This document shows positions 11,701-26,700 of a stretch of 64,000 nt of DNA, piece after piece; the first letter of the stretch is position 1, and the number at the start of each line of letters is the position of its first letter. A model generated the notes under the pieces. It saw only the letters and a list, made by a program, of their open reading frames with translations, was not told the origin of the DNA and ran no database searches. A program made the translations under genes and the position numbers. This DNA comes from Limnoperna fortunei (lineage: Eukaryota; Mollusca; Bivalvia; Mytilida; Modiolidae): positions 4,250,001 to 4,314,000 of the forward strand of contig OX104112.1 in assembly GCA_944474755.1 (NCBI GenBank). The letters run 5' to 3'.

Positions 11701-14700
11701 CGGAGTGTACAGAAGCTGGCGGATAAGGGATGTTTATTGTTGCGGGGTGTACAGAAGCTGTCGGATAGGGGATGTTTCTTGTTGCGGAGTGTACAGAAGC
11801 TGGCGGATAGGGGATGTTTCTTGTTGCGGAGTGTACAGAAGCTGGCGGATAGGGGATGTTTCTTGTTACGTGGTGTACAGAAGCTGGCGGATAGGGGATG
11901 TTTCTTGTTGGGGGTGTACAGAAGCTGGCGGATAGGGGATGTTTCTTGTTGGGGGTGTACAGAAGCTGGCGGATATGGGATGTTTCTTGTTGCGGAGTGT
12001 GCAGAAGCTGGCGGATGAGGAATGTTTCTTATTGTAGGGGTGTACATAAGCTGGCGGATATGGGATGTTTCTTGTTGCGGAGTGTGCAGAGGCTGGCGGA
12101 TGAGGAATGTTTCTTGTTGTAGGTGTGTACAGAAGCTGGCGGATAAAGGATGTTTCTTGTTGCGGAGTGTACAGAAGCTGGCGGATATGGGATGTTTCTT
12201 GTTGCGGAGTGTGCAGAAGCTGGCGCATGAAGAATGTTTCTTATTGTAGGCGTGTACAGAAGCTGGCGTATAGGGGATGTTTCTTGTTGCGCGGTGTACA
12301 GAAACTGGCGGATAAGGGATGTGTCCTGTTGCGGAGTGTACAGAAGCAGGCGGATAAGGGATGTTTATTGTTGCGGGGTGTACAGAAGCTGGCGGATAGG
12401 GGATGTTTCTTATTGCGGGGTGTACAGAAGCTGGCGAATAGGGGATGTTTCTTGTTGCGGAGTGTACAGAAGCTGGCGGATAGGGGATGTTTCTTGTTGC
12501 GGAGTGTACAGAAGCTGGCGGATAGGGGTTGTTTATTGTTGCGGGGTGTACAGAAGCTGGCGGATAGGGGATGTTTCTTGTTTCGGGGTGTACAGAAGCT
12601 GGCGGATAGGGGATGATTCTTGTCGCGGAGTGTACAGAAGCTGGCGGATAGGGGAAGTTTCTTGTTGCGGAGTGTACAGAAGCTGGCGGATAGGGGATGT
12701 TTCTTGTTGTAGGGGTGTACAGAAGCTGGCGCATAAGGGATGTTTCTTGTTGCGGAGTGTACAGAAGCTGGCGGATAGGGGATGTTTCTTGTTGCGGAGT
12801 GTACAGAAGCTGGCGGATAGGGGATGTTTCTTGTTGTAGGGGTGTACAGAAACTTGCGGATAAGGGATGTTTCTTGTTGCGGAGTGTACAGAAGCAGGCG
12901 GATAGGGGATGTTTCTTGTTGCGGAGTGTACAGAAGCTGGCGGATAGGGGATGTTTCTTGTTGTAGGGGTGTACAGAAGCTTGCGGATAAGGGATGTTTA
13001 TTGTTGCGGGGTGTACAGAAGCTGGCGGATAGCGGATGTTTCTTGTTGCGGAGTGTACAAAAGCTGGCTGATAGGTGATGTTTTTTGTTGTGGAGTGTAC
13101 AGAAGCTGGTGGATAGGGGATGTTTATTGTTGCGTGGTGTACAGAAGCTGGCGGATAGGGGATGTTTCTTGTTGGGGGGTACAGAAGCTGGCGGATAAGG
13201 GATGTTTCTTGTTGTAGGGGTGTACAGAAGCTGGCGGATAGGGGATGTTTCTTGTTGTAGGGGTGTACAGAAGCTGGCGGATAGGGGATGTTTCTTGTTG
13301 GGGGTGTACAGAAGATGGCGGATAAGGGATATTTCTTGTTGGGGGTGAACAGAAGCTGGTGGATAGGGGATGTCTTGTTGCGGGGAGTACAGTAATTGGC
13401 GGATAAGGGATGTTTCTTGTTGCGGGGTGTACAGAAACTGGCGGATAGGGGATGGTTCTTGTTGCGGAGTGTACAGAAGTTGGCGGATAAGGGATGTTTC
13501 TTGTTGGGGGTGAACTGAAGCTGGTGGATAGGGGATGTGTCTTGTTGCGGGGGTGTACAGAAATTGGCGAATAGGGGATGTTTCTTGTTTTGCGGAGTGT
13601 ACATAAGCTGGCGGATAAGGGATATTTCTTCTTGCGGGGTGTACAGAAACTGGCGAATAGGGGATGTTTCTTGTTGCGGAGTGTACATAAGCTGGCGGAT
13701 AAGGGATATTTCTTGTTGCGGGGTGTACAGAAGCTGGCGGATAAGGGATGTTTCTTGTTGTAGGGGTGTACAGAAACTGGCGGATAAGGGATGTTTCTTG
13801 TAGCGGAGTGTACAGAAGCTGGCGGATAAGGGATATTTCTTGTTGCAGGGTGTACATAAGCTGGCGAATATGGGATGTTTCTTGTTGCTTCTTGTTGCGG
13901 AGTGTACAGAAGCTGGCGGATAGGGGATGTTTCTTGTTGCGGAGTGTACAGAAGCTCGCGGATAGGGGATGTTTCTTGTTGCGGAGTGCACAGAAGCTGG
14001 CAGATAGGGGATGTTTCTTGTTGCGTGGAGAACAAAGCTGGCGGATAGGGGGTATTTCTTGTTGGGGGTGTACAGAAGCTGGCGGATAAGGGATGTTTCT
14101 TGTTGGTGGTCTACAGAAGCTGGCTAATAGGGGATGTTTCTTGTTGCGTAGTGTACAGAAGCTGGCGGATATGGGATGTTTCTTGTTGCGGAGTTTACAG
14201 AAGGTGGCGGATAAGGGATGTTTCTTGTTGTAGGGGTGTACAGAAACTGGCGGATAAGGGATGTTTTTTGTTGCGGAGTGTACAGAAGCTGGCGGATATG
14301 GGATGTTTCTTGTTGCGGAGTTTACAGAAGCTGGCGGATAAGGGATATTTCTTGTTGCGGGGTGTACAGATGCTGGTCGATAGGGGATGTTTCTTGTTGC
14401 GGAGTGTACAGAAGCTGGCGGATAGGGGATGTTTATTGCTGCGTGGTGTACAGAAGCTGGCGGATAGGGGATGTTTCCTGTTGCGGAGTGTACAGAAGCA
14501 GGCGGATAAGGGATGTGTCTTGTTGCGCAGTGTACAGAAGCAGGCGGATAAGAGATGTTCATTGTTGCGGGGTGTACAGAAGCTGGCGGATAGGGGAATG
14601 TTTCTTGTTGCGGAGTGTACAGAAGCTGGCAGATAGGGGATGTTTCTTGTTGCGTGGTGTACAAAAGCTGGCGGATAGGGGATGTTTCTTGTTGGGGTGT

Positions 14701-17700
14701 ACAGAAGCTGGCGGATAAGGGACGTTTCTTGTTGGGGGTGTACAGAAGCTTGCGGATATGGGATGTTTCTTATTGGGAGGGGGGTACAGAAGCTGAAGGA
14801 TGAGGGATGTTTCTTATTGCGGTGTGTACAGAAGCTGGCGGATAGGAGATGTTTCTTGTTGCGTGGTGTACAGAAGCTGCCGGATAGGGGATTTGTCTTG
14901 TTGCGGAGTGCACAGAAGCAGGCGGATAAGGGATGTTTATTGTTGCGGGGTGTACAGAAGCTGGCGGATAGGGGATGTTTCTTGTTGCGGAGTGTACAAA
15001 AGCTGGCTCATAAGGGACGTTTCTTGTTGCGGAGTGTACAGAAGCTGGCGGATAGGGGATTTTCTAGTTGCGTGGTGAACAGAAGCTGTCGGATAGGGGA
15101 TGTTTCTTGTTGGGGGTGTACAGAAACTGGCGGATAAAGGGTGTTTCTTGTTGGGGGTGAACAGAAGCTGGTGGATAAGGGATGTGTCTTGTTGCGGGTT
15201 GTACAGAAACTGGCGGATAAGGGATGTTTCTTGTTGCGGAGTGTACAGAAGCTGGCAAATAGGGGTGGTGTCTTGTTGCGGGGTGTACAGAAACTGGCGG
15301 ATAAGGGATGTTGCTTGTTGCGGAGTGTACATAAGCTGGCGGATATGGGATGTTTCTTGTTGCGGAGTGTACAGAAACTGGCGGATAAGGGATGATTCTT
15401 GTTGTAGGGGTGTACAGAAACTGGCGGATAAGGGATGTTTCTTGTTGCGGAGTGTACAGAAGCTGGCGGATAGGGGATGTTTCTTCTTGCGGAGTATACA
15501 TAAGCTGACGGATATGGGATGTTTCTTGTTGCGGGGTGTACAGAAGCTGGCGGATAGGGGATGTTTCTTGTTGCGGGGTGTACAGAAACTTGCGAATAAA
15601 AGATGTGTCTTGTTGCGGAGTGTACAGAAGCAGGCAGATAAGGGATGTTTATTGTTGCGGGGTGTACAGAAGCTGGCGGATAGGGGATGTTTCTTGTTGC
15701 GGAGTGTACAGAAGCTGGCGGATAGGGGATGTTTCTTGTTGCGGAGTGTACAGAAGCTGGCGGATAGCGGATGTTTCTTGTTGCGTGGTGTACAAAGCTG
15801 GCGGATAGGGGTTGTTTCTTGTTGGGGGTGTACAGAAGCTGGCGGATAAGGGATGTTTCTTTTTGGGTGGTGTACAGAAACTGGCGGATAAGGGATGTTT
15901 CTTGTTGTAGGGGGTGTACAGAAACTGGCGGATAAGGGAGGTTTCTTGTTGCGGAGTGTACAGAAGCTGGCGGATAGGGGATGTTTCTTGTTGCGGAGTG
16001 TACATTAGCTGGCGGATATGGGATGTTTCTTGTTGCGGAGTGTACATAAGCTGGCGGATAAGGGATATTTCTTGTTGCAGGGTGTACAGAAACTGGCGGA
16101 TAAGGGATGTGTCTTGTTGTGGAGTGTACAAAAGCAGGCGGATAAGGGATGTTTATTTTTGCGGGGTGTACAGAAGCTGGCTGATAGGGGATGTTTCTTG
16201 CTGCGGGGTGTACAGAAGCTGGCGGATAGGGGATGTTTCTTGTTGCGTGGTGTACAGAAGCTGCCGGATAGGGGATGTGTCTTGTTGCGGAGTGCACAGA
16301 AGCAGGCGGATAAGGGATGTTTATTCTTGCGGGGTGTACAGAAGCTGGCGGATAGGGGATGTTTCTTGTTGCGGAGTGTACAAAAGATGGCTCATAGGGG
16401 ATGTTTCTTGTTGCGGAGTGTACAGAAGCTGGCGGATAGGGGATTTTCTTGTTGCGTGGTGTACAGAAGCTGTCGGAAAGGGGATGTTTCTTGTTGGGGT
16501 GTACAGAAACTGGCGGATAAGGGGTGTTTCTTGTTGGAGGTGAACAGAAGCTGGTGGATAAGGGATGTGTCTTGTTGCGGGTTGTACAGAAACTGGCGGA
16601 TAAGGGATGTTTCTTGTTGCGGAGTGTACAGGAGCAGGCAAATAGGGGTTGTGTCTTGTTGCGGGGTGTACAGAAACTGGCGGATAAGGGATGTTGCTTG
16701 TTGCGGAGTGTACATAAGCTGGCGGATATGGGATGTTTCTTGTTGCGGAGTGTACAGAAACTGGCGGATAAGGGATGATTCTTGTTGTAGGGGTGTACAG
16801 AAACTGGCGGATAAGGGATGTTTCTTGTTGCGGAGTGTACAGAAGCTGGCGGATAGGGGATGTTTCTTCTTGCGGAGTATACATAAGCTGACGGATATGG
16901 GATGTTTCTTGTTGCGGGGTGTACAGAAGCTGGCGGATAGGGGATGTTTCTTGTTGCGGGGTGTACAGAAACTGGCGAATAAAAGAAGTGTCTTGTTGCG
17001 GAGTGTACAGAAGCAGGCAGATAAGGGATGTTTATTGTTGCGGGGTGTACAGAAGCTGGCGGATAGGGGATGTTTCTTGTTGCGGAGTGTACAGAAGCTG
17101 GCGGATAGGGGATGTTTCTTGTTGCGGAGTGTACAGAAGCTGGCGGATAGCGGATGTTTCTTGTTGCGTGGTGTACAAAGCTGGCGGATAGGGGTTGTTT
17201 CTTGTTGGGGGTGTACAGAAGCTGGCGGATAAGGGATGTTTCTTGTTGTAGGGGGTGTACAGAAACTGGCGGATAAGGGAGGTTTCTTGTTGCGGAGTGT
17301 ACAGAAGCTGGCGGATAGGGGATGTTTCTTGTTGCGGAGTGTACATTAGCTGGCGGATATGGGATGTTTCTTGTTGCGGAGTGTACATAAGCTGGCGGAT
17401 AAGGGATATTTCTTGTTGCAGGGTGTACAGAAACTGGCGGATAAGGGATGTGTCTTGTTGTGGAGTGTACAAAAGCAGGCGGATAAGGGATGTTTATTTT
17501 TGCGGGGTGTACAGAAGCTGGCTGATTGTGGATGTTTCTTGCTGCGGGGTGTACAGAAGCTGGCGGATAGGGGATGTTTCTTGTTGCGTGGTGTACAGAA
17601 GCTGCCGGATAGGGGATGTGTCTTGTTGCGGAGTGCACAGAAGCAGGCGGATAACGGATGTTTATTCTTGCGGGGTGTACAGAAGCTGGCGGATAGGGGA

Positions 17701-19460
17701 TGTTTCTTGTTGCGGAGTGTACAAAAGATGGCTCATAGGGGATGTTTCTTGTTGCGGAGTGTACAGAAGCTGGCGGATAGGGGATTTTCTTGTTGCGTGG
17801 TGTACAGAAGCTGTCGGAAAGGGGATGTTTGTTGTTGGGGTGTACAGAAACTGGCGGATAAGGGGTGTTTCTTGTTGGAGGTGAACAGAAGCTGGTGGAT
17901 AAGGGATGTGTCTTGTTGCGGGTTGTACAGAAACTGGCGGATAAGGGATGTTTCTTGTTGCGGAGTGTACAGGAGCTGGCAAATAGGGGTTGTGTCTTGT
18001 TGCGGGGTGTACAGAAACTGGCGGATAAGGGATGTTGCTTGTTGCGGAGTGTACATAAGCTGGCGGATATGGGATGTTTCTTGTTGCGGAGTGTACAGAA
18101 ACTGGCGGATAAGGGATGATTCTTGTTGTAGGGGTGTACAGAAACTGGCGGATAAGGAATGTTTCTCGTTGTGGAGTGTACAGAAGCTGGCGGATAGGGG
18201 ATGTTTCTTCTTGCGGAGTATACATAAGCTGACGGATATGGGATGTTTCTTGTTGCGGAGTGTGCAGAAGCTGGCGGATAGGGGATGTTTCTTGTTGCGG
18301 GGTGTACAGAAACTGGCGAATTAGGGATGTGTCTTGTTGCGGAGTGAACAGAAGCAGGCGGATAAGGGATGTTTATTGTTGCGGGGTGTACAGAAGCTGG
18401 CGGATAGGGGATGTTTCTTGTTGCGGAGTGTACAGAAGCTGGCGGATAGGGGATGTTTCTTGTTGTGGAGTGTACAGAAGCTGGCGGATAGGGGATGTTT
18501 CTTGTTGCGTGGTGTACAAAGCTGGCGGATAGGGGGTGCTTCTTGTTGGGGGGTACAGAAGCTGGCGGATAAGGGATGTTTCTTGTTTGGTGGTGTACAG
18601 AAACTGGCGGATAAGGGATGTTTATTGTTGTAGGGGGTGTACAGAAACTGGCGGATAAGGGAGGTTTCTTATTGCGGAGTGTACAGAAGCTGGCGGATAG
18701 GGGATGTTTCTTGTTGCGGAGTGTACATTAGCTGGCGGATATGGGATGTTTCTTGTTGCGGAGTGTACATAAGCTGGCGGATAAGGGATATTTCTTGTTG
18801 CAGGGTGTACAGAAACTGGCGGATAAGGGATGTGTCTTGTTGTGGAGTGTACAGAAGCAGGCGGATAAGGGATGTTTATTTTTGCGGGTTGTACAGAAGC
18901 TGGCGGATAGGGGATGTTTCTTGTTGCGGGGTGTACAGAAGCTGGCGGATAGGGGATGTTTCTTGTTGCGGAGTGTACAGAAGCTGGCGGATAGGGGATG
19001 TTTCTTGTTGCGTGGTGTACAGAAGCTGCCGGATAGGGGATGTGTCTTGTTGCGGAGTGCACAGAAGCAGGCGGATAAGGGATGTTTATTGTTGCGGGGT
19101 GTACAGAAGCTGGCGGAAAGGGGATGTTTCTTGTTGCGGAGTGTACAAAAGCTGGCTCATAGGGGATGTTTCTTGTTGCGGAGTGTACAGAAGCTGGCGG
19201 ATAGGGGATTTTCTTGTTGCGTGGTGTACAGAAGCTGTCGGATAGGGGATGTTTCTTGTTGGGGGTGTACACAAACAGGCGGATAAGGGGTGTTTCTTGT
19301 TGGGGGTGAAAAGAAGCTGGTGGATAAGAGATGTGTCTTGTTGCGGGTTGTACAGAAACTGGCGGATAAGGGATGTTTCTTGTTGCGGAGTGTACAGAAG
19401 CTGGCAAATAGGGGTTGTGTCTTGTTGCGGGGTGTACAAAAACTGGCGGATAAGGGATGT
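11701..19460. repeat. Higher-order repeat of the 42-bp array, copy 1
   Basis: This 7.76-kb stretch matches 20739-28498 at a constant offset of 9038 bp; open frames at 12241-14664 and 21279-23702 have the same length (807 codons) and differ at only a handful of residues. The flanking part 10668-11575 matches 19834-20741 at offset 9166. The 128-bp change in offset is about three 42-bp units missing from the second copy near 20741. Confidence 0.9.
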
Positions 19461-20738
19461 TTATTTTTGCGGGGTGTACAGAAGCTGGCGGATAGGGGAT
19501 GTTTCTTGTTGCGAGGTGTACAGAAGCTGGCGGATAGGGGATGTTTCTTGTTGCGGAGTGTAAAGAAGCTGGCGGATAGGGGATGTTTCTTGTTGCGTGG
19601 TGTACAGAAGCTGCCGGATAGGGGATGTGTCTTGTTGCGGAGTGCACAGAAGCAGGCGGATAAGGGATGTTTATTGTTGCGGGGTGTACAGAAGCTGGCG
19701 GATAGGGGATGTTTCTTGTTGCGGAGTGTACAGAAGCTGGCTCATAGGGGATGTTTCTTGTTGCGGAGTGTACAGAAGCTGGCGGATAGGGGATTTTCTT
19801 GTTGCGTGGTGTACAGAAGCTGTCGGATAGGGGATGTTTCTTGTTGGGGGTGTACAGAAACTGGCGGATAAGGGGTGTTTCTTGTTGGGGGTGAACAGAA
19901 GCTGGTGGATAAGAGATGTGTCTTGTTGCGGGTTGTACAGAAACTGGCGGATAAGGGATGTTTCTTGTTGCGGAGTGTACAGAAGCTGGCAAATAGGGGT
20001 TGTGTCTTGTTGCGGGGTGTACAGAAACTGGCGGATAAGGGATGTTGCTTGTTGCGGAGTGTACATAAGCTGGCGGATATGGGATGTTTCTTGTTGCGGA
20101 GTGTACAGAAACTGGCGGATAAGGGATGATTCTTGTTGTAGGGGTGTACAGAAACTGGCGGATAAGGGATGTTTCTTGTTGTGGAGTGTACAGAAGCTGG
20201 CGGATAGGGGATGTTTCTTCTTGCGGAGTATACATAAGCTGACGGATATGGGATGTTTCTTGTTGCGGAGTGTACAGAAGCTGCCGGATAAGGGATATTT
20301 CTTGTTGTAGGGTGTACAGAAGCAGGCGGATAAGGGATGTTTCTTGTTGTGGGGTGTACAGAAGCTGGGGGATAAGGGATGTTTCTTGTTGGGAGGGGGG
20401 TACAGAAGCTGGCGGATAGGGGATGTTACTTGTTGCGGGGTGTACAGAAGCAGGCGGACAGGCGGATAAGGGATGTTTCTTGTTGTAGGGGTGTACAGAA
20501 ACTGGCGGATAAGGGATGTTTCTTGTTGTGGAGTGTACAGAAGCTGGCGGATAGGGGATGTTTCTTCTTGCGGAGTATACATAAGCTGACGGATATGGGA
20601 TGTTTCTTGTTGCGGAGTGTACAGAAGCAGGCGGTTAAGGGATATTTCTTGTTGTAGGGTGTACAGAAGCAGGCGGATAAGGGATGTTTCTTGTTGCGGG
20701 GTGTACAGAAGCTGGCGGATAAGGGATGTTTCTTGTTG

Positions 20739-23700
20739 CGGAGTGTACAGAAGCTGGCGGATAAGGGATGTTTATTGTTGCGGGGTGTACAGAAGCTGTC
20801 GGATAGGGGATGTTTCTTGTTGCGGAGTGTACAGAAGCTGGCGGATAGGGGATGTTTCTTGTTGCGGAGTGTACAGAAGCTGGCGGATAGGGGATGTTTC
20901 TTGTTACGTGGTGTACAGAAGCTGGCGGATAGGGGATGTTTCTTGTTGGGGGTGTACAGAAGCTGGCGGATAGGGGATGTTTCTTGTTGGGGGTGTACAG
21001 AAGCTGGCGGATATGGGATGTTTCTTGTTGCGGAGTGTGCAGAAGCTGGCGGATGAGGAATGTTTCTTATTGTAGGGGTGTACATAAGCTGGCGGATATG
21101 GGATGTTTCTTGTTGCGGAGTGTGCAGAGGCTGGCGGATGAGGAATGTTTCTTGTTGTAGGGGTGTACAGAAGCTGGCGGATAAAGGATGTTTCTTGTTG
21201 CGGAGTGTACAGAAGCTGGCGGATATGGGATGTTTCTTGTTGCGGAGTGTGCAGAAGCTGGCGCATGAAGAATGTTTCTTATTGTAGGCGTGTACAGAAG
21301 CTGGCGTATAGGGGATGTTTCTTGTTGCGCGGTGTACAGAAACTGGCGGATAAGGGATGTGTCCTGTTGCGGAGTGTACAGAAGCAGGCGGATAAGGGAT
21401 GTTTATTGTTGCGGGGTGTACAGAAGCTGGCGGATAGGGGATGTTTCTTATTGCGGGGTGTACAGAAGCTGGCGAATAGGGGATGTTTCTTGTTGCGGAG
21501 TGTACAGAAGCTGGCGGATAGGGGATGTTTCTTGTTGCGGAGTGTACAGAAGCTGGCGGATAGGGGTTGTTTATTGTTGCGGGGTGTACAGAAGCTGGCG
21601 GATAGGGGATGTTTCTTGTTTCGGGGTGTACAGAAGCTGGCGGATAGGGGATGATTCTTGTTGCGGAGTGTACAGAAGCTGGCGGATAGGGGAAGTTTCT
21701 TGTTGCGGAGTGTACAGAAGCTGGCGGATAGGGGATGTTTCTTGTTGTAGGGGTGTACAGAAGCTGGATTATAAGGGATGTTTCTTGTTGCGGAGTGTAC
21801 AGAAGCTGGCGGATAGGGGATGTTTCTTGTTGCGGAGTGTACAGAAGCTGGCGGATAGGGGATGTTTCTTGTTGTAGGGGTGTACAGAAACTTGCGGATA
21901 AGGGATGTTTCTTGTTGCGGAGTGTACAGAAGCAGGCGGATAGGGGATGTTTCTTGTTGCGGAGTGTACCGAAGCTGGCGGATAGGGGATGTTTCTTGTT
22001 GTAGGGGTGTACAGAAGCTTGCGGATAAGGGATGTTTATTGTTGCGGGGTGTACAGAAGCTGGCGGATAGCGGATGTTTCTTGTTGCGGAGTGTACAAAA
22101 GCTGGCTGATAGGTGATGTTTTTTGTTGTGGAGTGTACAGAAGCTGGTGGATAGGGGATGTTTATTGTTGCGTGGTGTACAGAAGCTGGCGGATAGGGGA
22201 TGTTTCTTGTTGGGGGGTACAGAAGCTGGCGGATAAGGGATGTTTCTTGTTGTAGGGGTGTACAGAAGCTGGCGGATAGGGGATGTTTCTTGTTGTAGGG
22301 GTGTACAGAAGCTGGCGGATAGGGGATGTTTCTTGTTGGGGGTGTACAGCAGCTGGCGGATAAGGGATATTTCTTGTTGGGGGTGAACAGAAGCTGGTGG
22401 ATAGGGGATGTCTTGTTGCGGGGAGTACAGTAATTGGCGGATAAGGGATGTTTCTTGTTGCGGGGTGTACAGAAACTGGCGGATAGGGGATGTTTCTTGT
22501 TGCGGAGTGTACAGAAGTTGGCGGATAAGGGATGTTTCTTGTTGGGGGTGAACTGAAGCTGGTGGATAGGGGATGTGTCTTGTTGCGGGGGTGTACAGAA
22601 ATTGGCGAATAGGGGATGTTTCTTGTTTTGCGGAGTGTACATAAGCTGGCGGATAAGGGATATTTCTTCTTGCGGGGTGTACAGAAACTGGCGAATAGGG
22701 GATGTTTCTTGTTGCGGAGTGTACATAAGCTGGCGGATAAGGGATATTTCTTGTTGCGGGGTGTACAGAAGCTGGCGGATAAGGGATGTTTCTTGTTGTA
22801 GGGGTGTACAGAAACTGGCGGATAAGGGATGTTTCTTGTAGCGGAGTGTACAGAAGCTGGCGGATAAGGGATATTTCTTGTTGCGGGGTGTACATAAGCT
22901 GGCGAATATGGGATTTTTCTTGTTGCTTCTTGTTGCGGAGTGTACAGAAGCTGGCGGATAGGGGATGTTTCTTGTTGCGGAGTGTACAGAAGCTCGCGGA
23001 TAGGGGATGTTTCTTGTTGCGGAGTGTACAGAAGCTGGCGGATAGGGGATGTTTCTTGTTGCGTGGAGAACAAAGCTGGCGGATAGGGGGTATTTCTTGT
23101 TGGGGGTGTACAGAAGCTGGCGGATAAGGGATGTTTCTTGTTGGTGGTCTACAGAAGCTGGCTAATAGGGGATGTTTCTTGTTGCGTAGTGTACAGAAGC
23201 TGGCGGATATGGGATGTTTCTTGTTGCGGAGTTTACAGAAGGTGGCGGATAAGGGATGTTTCTTGTTGTAGGGGTGTACAGAAACTGGCGGATAAGGGAT
23301 GTTTTTTGTTGCGGAGTGTACAGAAGCTGGCGGATATGGGATGTTTCTTGTTGCGGAGTTTACAGAAGCTGGCGGATAAGGGATATTTCTTGTTGCGGGG
23401 TGTACAGATGCTGGTCGATAGGGGATGTTTCTTGTTGCGGAGTGTACAGAAGCTGGCGGATAGGGGATGTTTATTGCTGCGTGGTGTACAGAAGCTAGCG
23501 GATAGGGGATGTTTCCTGTTGCGGAGTGTACAGAAGCAGGCGGATAAGGGATGTGTCTTGTTGCGCAGTGTACAGAAGCAGGCGGATAAGAGATGTTCAT
23601 TGTTGCGGGGTGTACAGAAGCTGGCGGATAGGTGAATGTTTCTTGTTGCGGAGTGTACAGAAGCTGGCAGATAGGGGATGTTTCTTGTTGCGTGGTGTAC

Positions 23701-26700
23701 AAAAGCTGGCGGATAGGGGATGTTTCTTGTTGGGGTGTACAGAAGCTGGCGGATAAGGGACGTTTCTTGTTGGGGGTGTACAGAAGCTTGCGGATATGGG
23801 ATGTTTCTTATTGGGAGGGGGGTACAGAAGCTGAAGGATGAGGGATGTTTCTTATTGCGGTGTGTACAGAAGCTGGCGGATAGGAGATGTTTCTTGTTGC
23901 GTGGTGTACAGAAGCTGCCGGATAGGGGATTTGTCTTGTTGCGGAGTGCACAGAAGCAGGCGGATAAGGGATGTTTATTGTTGCGGGGTGTACAGAAGCT
24001 GGCGGATAGGGGATGTTTCTTGTTGCGGAGTGTACAAAAGCTGGCTCATAAGGGACGTTTCTTGTTGCGGAGTGTACAGAAGCTGGCGGATAGGGGATTT
24101 TCTTGTTGCGTGGTGTACAGAAGCTGTCGGATAGGGGATGTTTCTTGTTGGGGGTGTACAGAAACTGGCGGATAAAGGGTGTTTCTTGTTGGGGGTGAAC
24201 AGAAGCTGGTGGATAAGGGATGTGTCTTGTTGCGGGTTGTACAGAAACTGGCGGACAAGGGATGTTTCTTGTTGCGGAGTGTACAGAAGCTGGCAAATAG
24301 GGGTGGTGTCTTGTTGCGGGGTGTACAGAAACTGGCGGATAAGGGATGTTGCTTGTTGCGGAGTGTACATAAGCTGGCGGATATGGGATGTTTCTTGTTG
24401 CGGAGTGTACAGAAACTGGCGGATAAGGGATGATTCTTGTTGTAGGGGTGTACAGAAACTGGCGGATAAGGGATGTTTCTTGTTGCGGAGTGTACAGAAG
24501 CTGGCGGATAGGGGATGTTTCTTCTTGCGGAGTATACATAAGCTGACGGATATGGGATGTTTCTTGTTGCGGGGTGTACAGAAGCTGGCGGATAGGGGAT
24601 GTTTCTTGTTGCGGGGTGTACAGAAACTGGCGAATAAAAGATGTGTCTTGTTGCGGAGTGTACAGAAGCAGGCAGATAAGGGATGTTTATTGTTGCGGGG
24701 TGTACAGAAGCTGGCGGATAGGGGATGTTTCTTGTTGCGGAGTGTACAGAAGCTGGCGGATAGGGGATGTTTCTTGTTGCGGAGTGTACAGAAGCTGGCG
24801 GATAGCGGATGTTTCTTGTTGCGTGGTGTACAAAGCTGGCGGATAGGGGTTGTTTCTTGTTGGGGGTGTACAGAAGCTGGCGGATAAGGGATGTTTCTTT
24901 TTGGGTGGTGTACAGAAACTGGCGGATAAGGGATGTTTCTTGTTGTAGGGGGTGTACAGAAACTGGCGGATAAGGGAGGTTTCTTGTTGCGGAGTGTACA
25001 GAAGCTGGCGGATAGGGGATGTTTCTTGTTGCGGAGTGTACATTAGCTGGCGGATATGGGATGTTTCTTGTTGCGGAGTGTACATAAGCTGGCGGATAAG
25101 GGATATTTCTTGTTGCAGGGTGTACAGAAACTGGCGGATAAGGGATGTGTCTTGTTGTGGAGTGTACAAAAGCAGGCGGATAAGGGATGTTTATTTTTGC
25201 GGGGTGTACAGAAGCTGGCTGATAGGGGATGTTTCTTGCTGCGGGGTGTACAGAAGCTGGCGGATAGGGGATGTTTCTTGTTACGTGGTGTACAGAAGCT
25301 GCCGGATAGGGGATGTGTCTTGTTGCGGAGTGCACAGAAGCAGGCGGATAAGGGATGTTTATTCTTGCGGGGTGTACAGAAGCTGGCGGATAGGGGATGT
25401 TTCTTGTTGCGGAGTGTACAAAAGATGGCTCATAGGGGATGTTTCTTGTTGCGGAGTGTACAGAAGCTGGCGGATAGGGGATTTTCTTGTTGCGTGGTGT
25501 ACAGAAGCTGTCGGAAAGGGGATGTTTCTTGTTGGGGTGTACAGAAACTGGCGGATAAGGGGTGTTTCTTGTTGGAGGTGAACAGAAGCTGGTGGATAAG
25601 GGATGTGTCTTGTTGCGGGTTGTACAGAAACTGGCGGATAAGGGATGTTTCTTGTTGCGGAGTGTACAGGAGCAGGCAAATAGGGGTTGTGTCTTGTTGC
25701 GGGGTGTACAGAAACTGGCGGATAAGGGATGTTGCTTGTTGCGGAGTGTACATAAGCTGGCGGATATGGGATGTTTCTTGTTGCGGAGTGTACAGAAACT
25801 GGCGGATAAGGGATGATTCTTGTTGTAGGGGTGTACAGAAACTGGCGGATAAGGGATGTTTCTTGTTGCGGAGTGTACAGAAGCTGGCGGATAGGGGATG
25901 TTTCTTCTTGCGGAGTATACATAAGCTGACGGATATGGGATGTTTCTTGTTGCGGGGTGTACAGAAGCTGGCGGATAGGGGATGTTTCTTGTTGCGGGGT
26001 GTACAGAAACTGGCGAATAAAAGAAGTGTCTTGTTGCGGAGTGTACAGAAGCAGGCAGATAAGGGATGTTTATTGTTGCGGGGTGTACAGAAGCTGGCGG
26101 ATAGGGGATGTTTCTTGTTGCGGAGTGTACAGAAGCTGGCGGATAGGGGATGTTTCTTGTTGCGGAGTGTACAGAAGCTGGCGGATAGGGGATGTTTCTT
26201 GTTGCGTGGTGTACAAAGCTGGCGGATAGGGGTTGTTTCTTGTTGGGGGTGTACAGAAGCTGGCGGATAAGGGATGTTTCTTGTTGTAGGGGGTGTACAG
26301 AAACTGGCGGATAAGGGAGGTTTCTTGTTGCGGAGTGTACAGAAGCTGGCGGATAGGGGATGTTTCTTGTTGCGGAGTGTACATTAGCTGGCGGATATGG
26401 GATGTTTCTTGTTGCGGAGTGTACATAAGCTGGCGGATAAGGGATATTTCTTGTTGCAGGGTGTACAGAAACTGGCGGATAAGGGATGTGTCTTGTTGTG
26501 GAGTGTACAAAAGCAGGCGGATAAGGGATGTTTATTTTTGCGGGGTGTACAGAAGCTGGCTGATTGTGGATGTTTCTTGCTGCGGGGTGTACAGAAGCTG
26601 GCGGATAGGGGATGTTTCTTGTTGCGTGGTGTACAGAAGCTGCCGGATAGGGGATGTGTCTTGTTGCGGAGTGCACAGAAGCAGGCGGATAAGGGATGTT

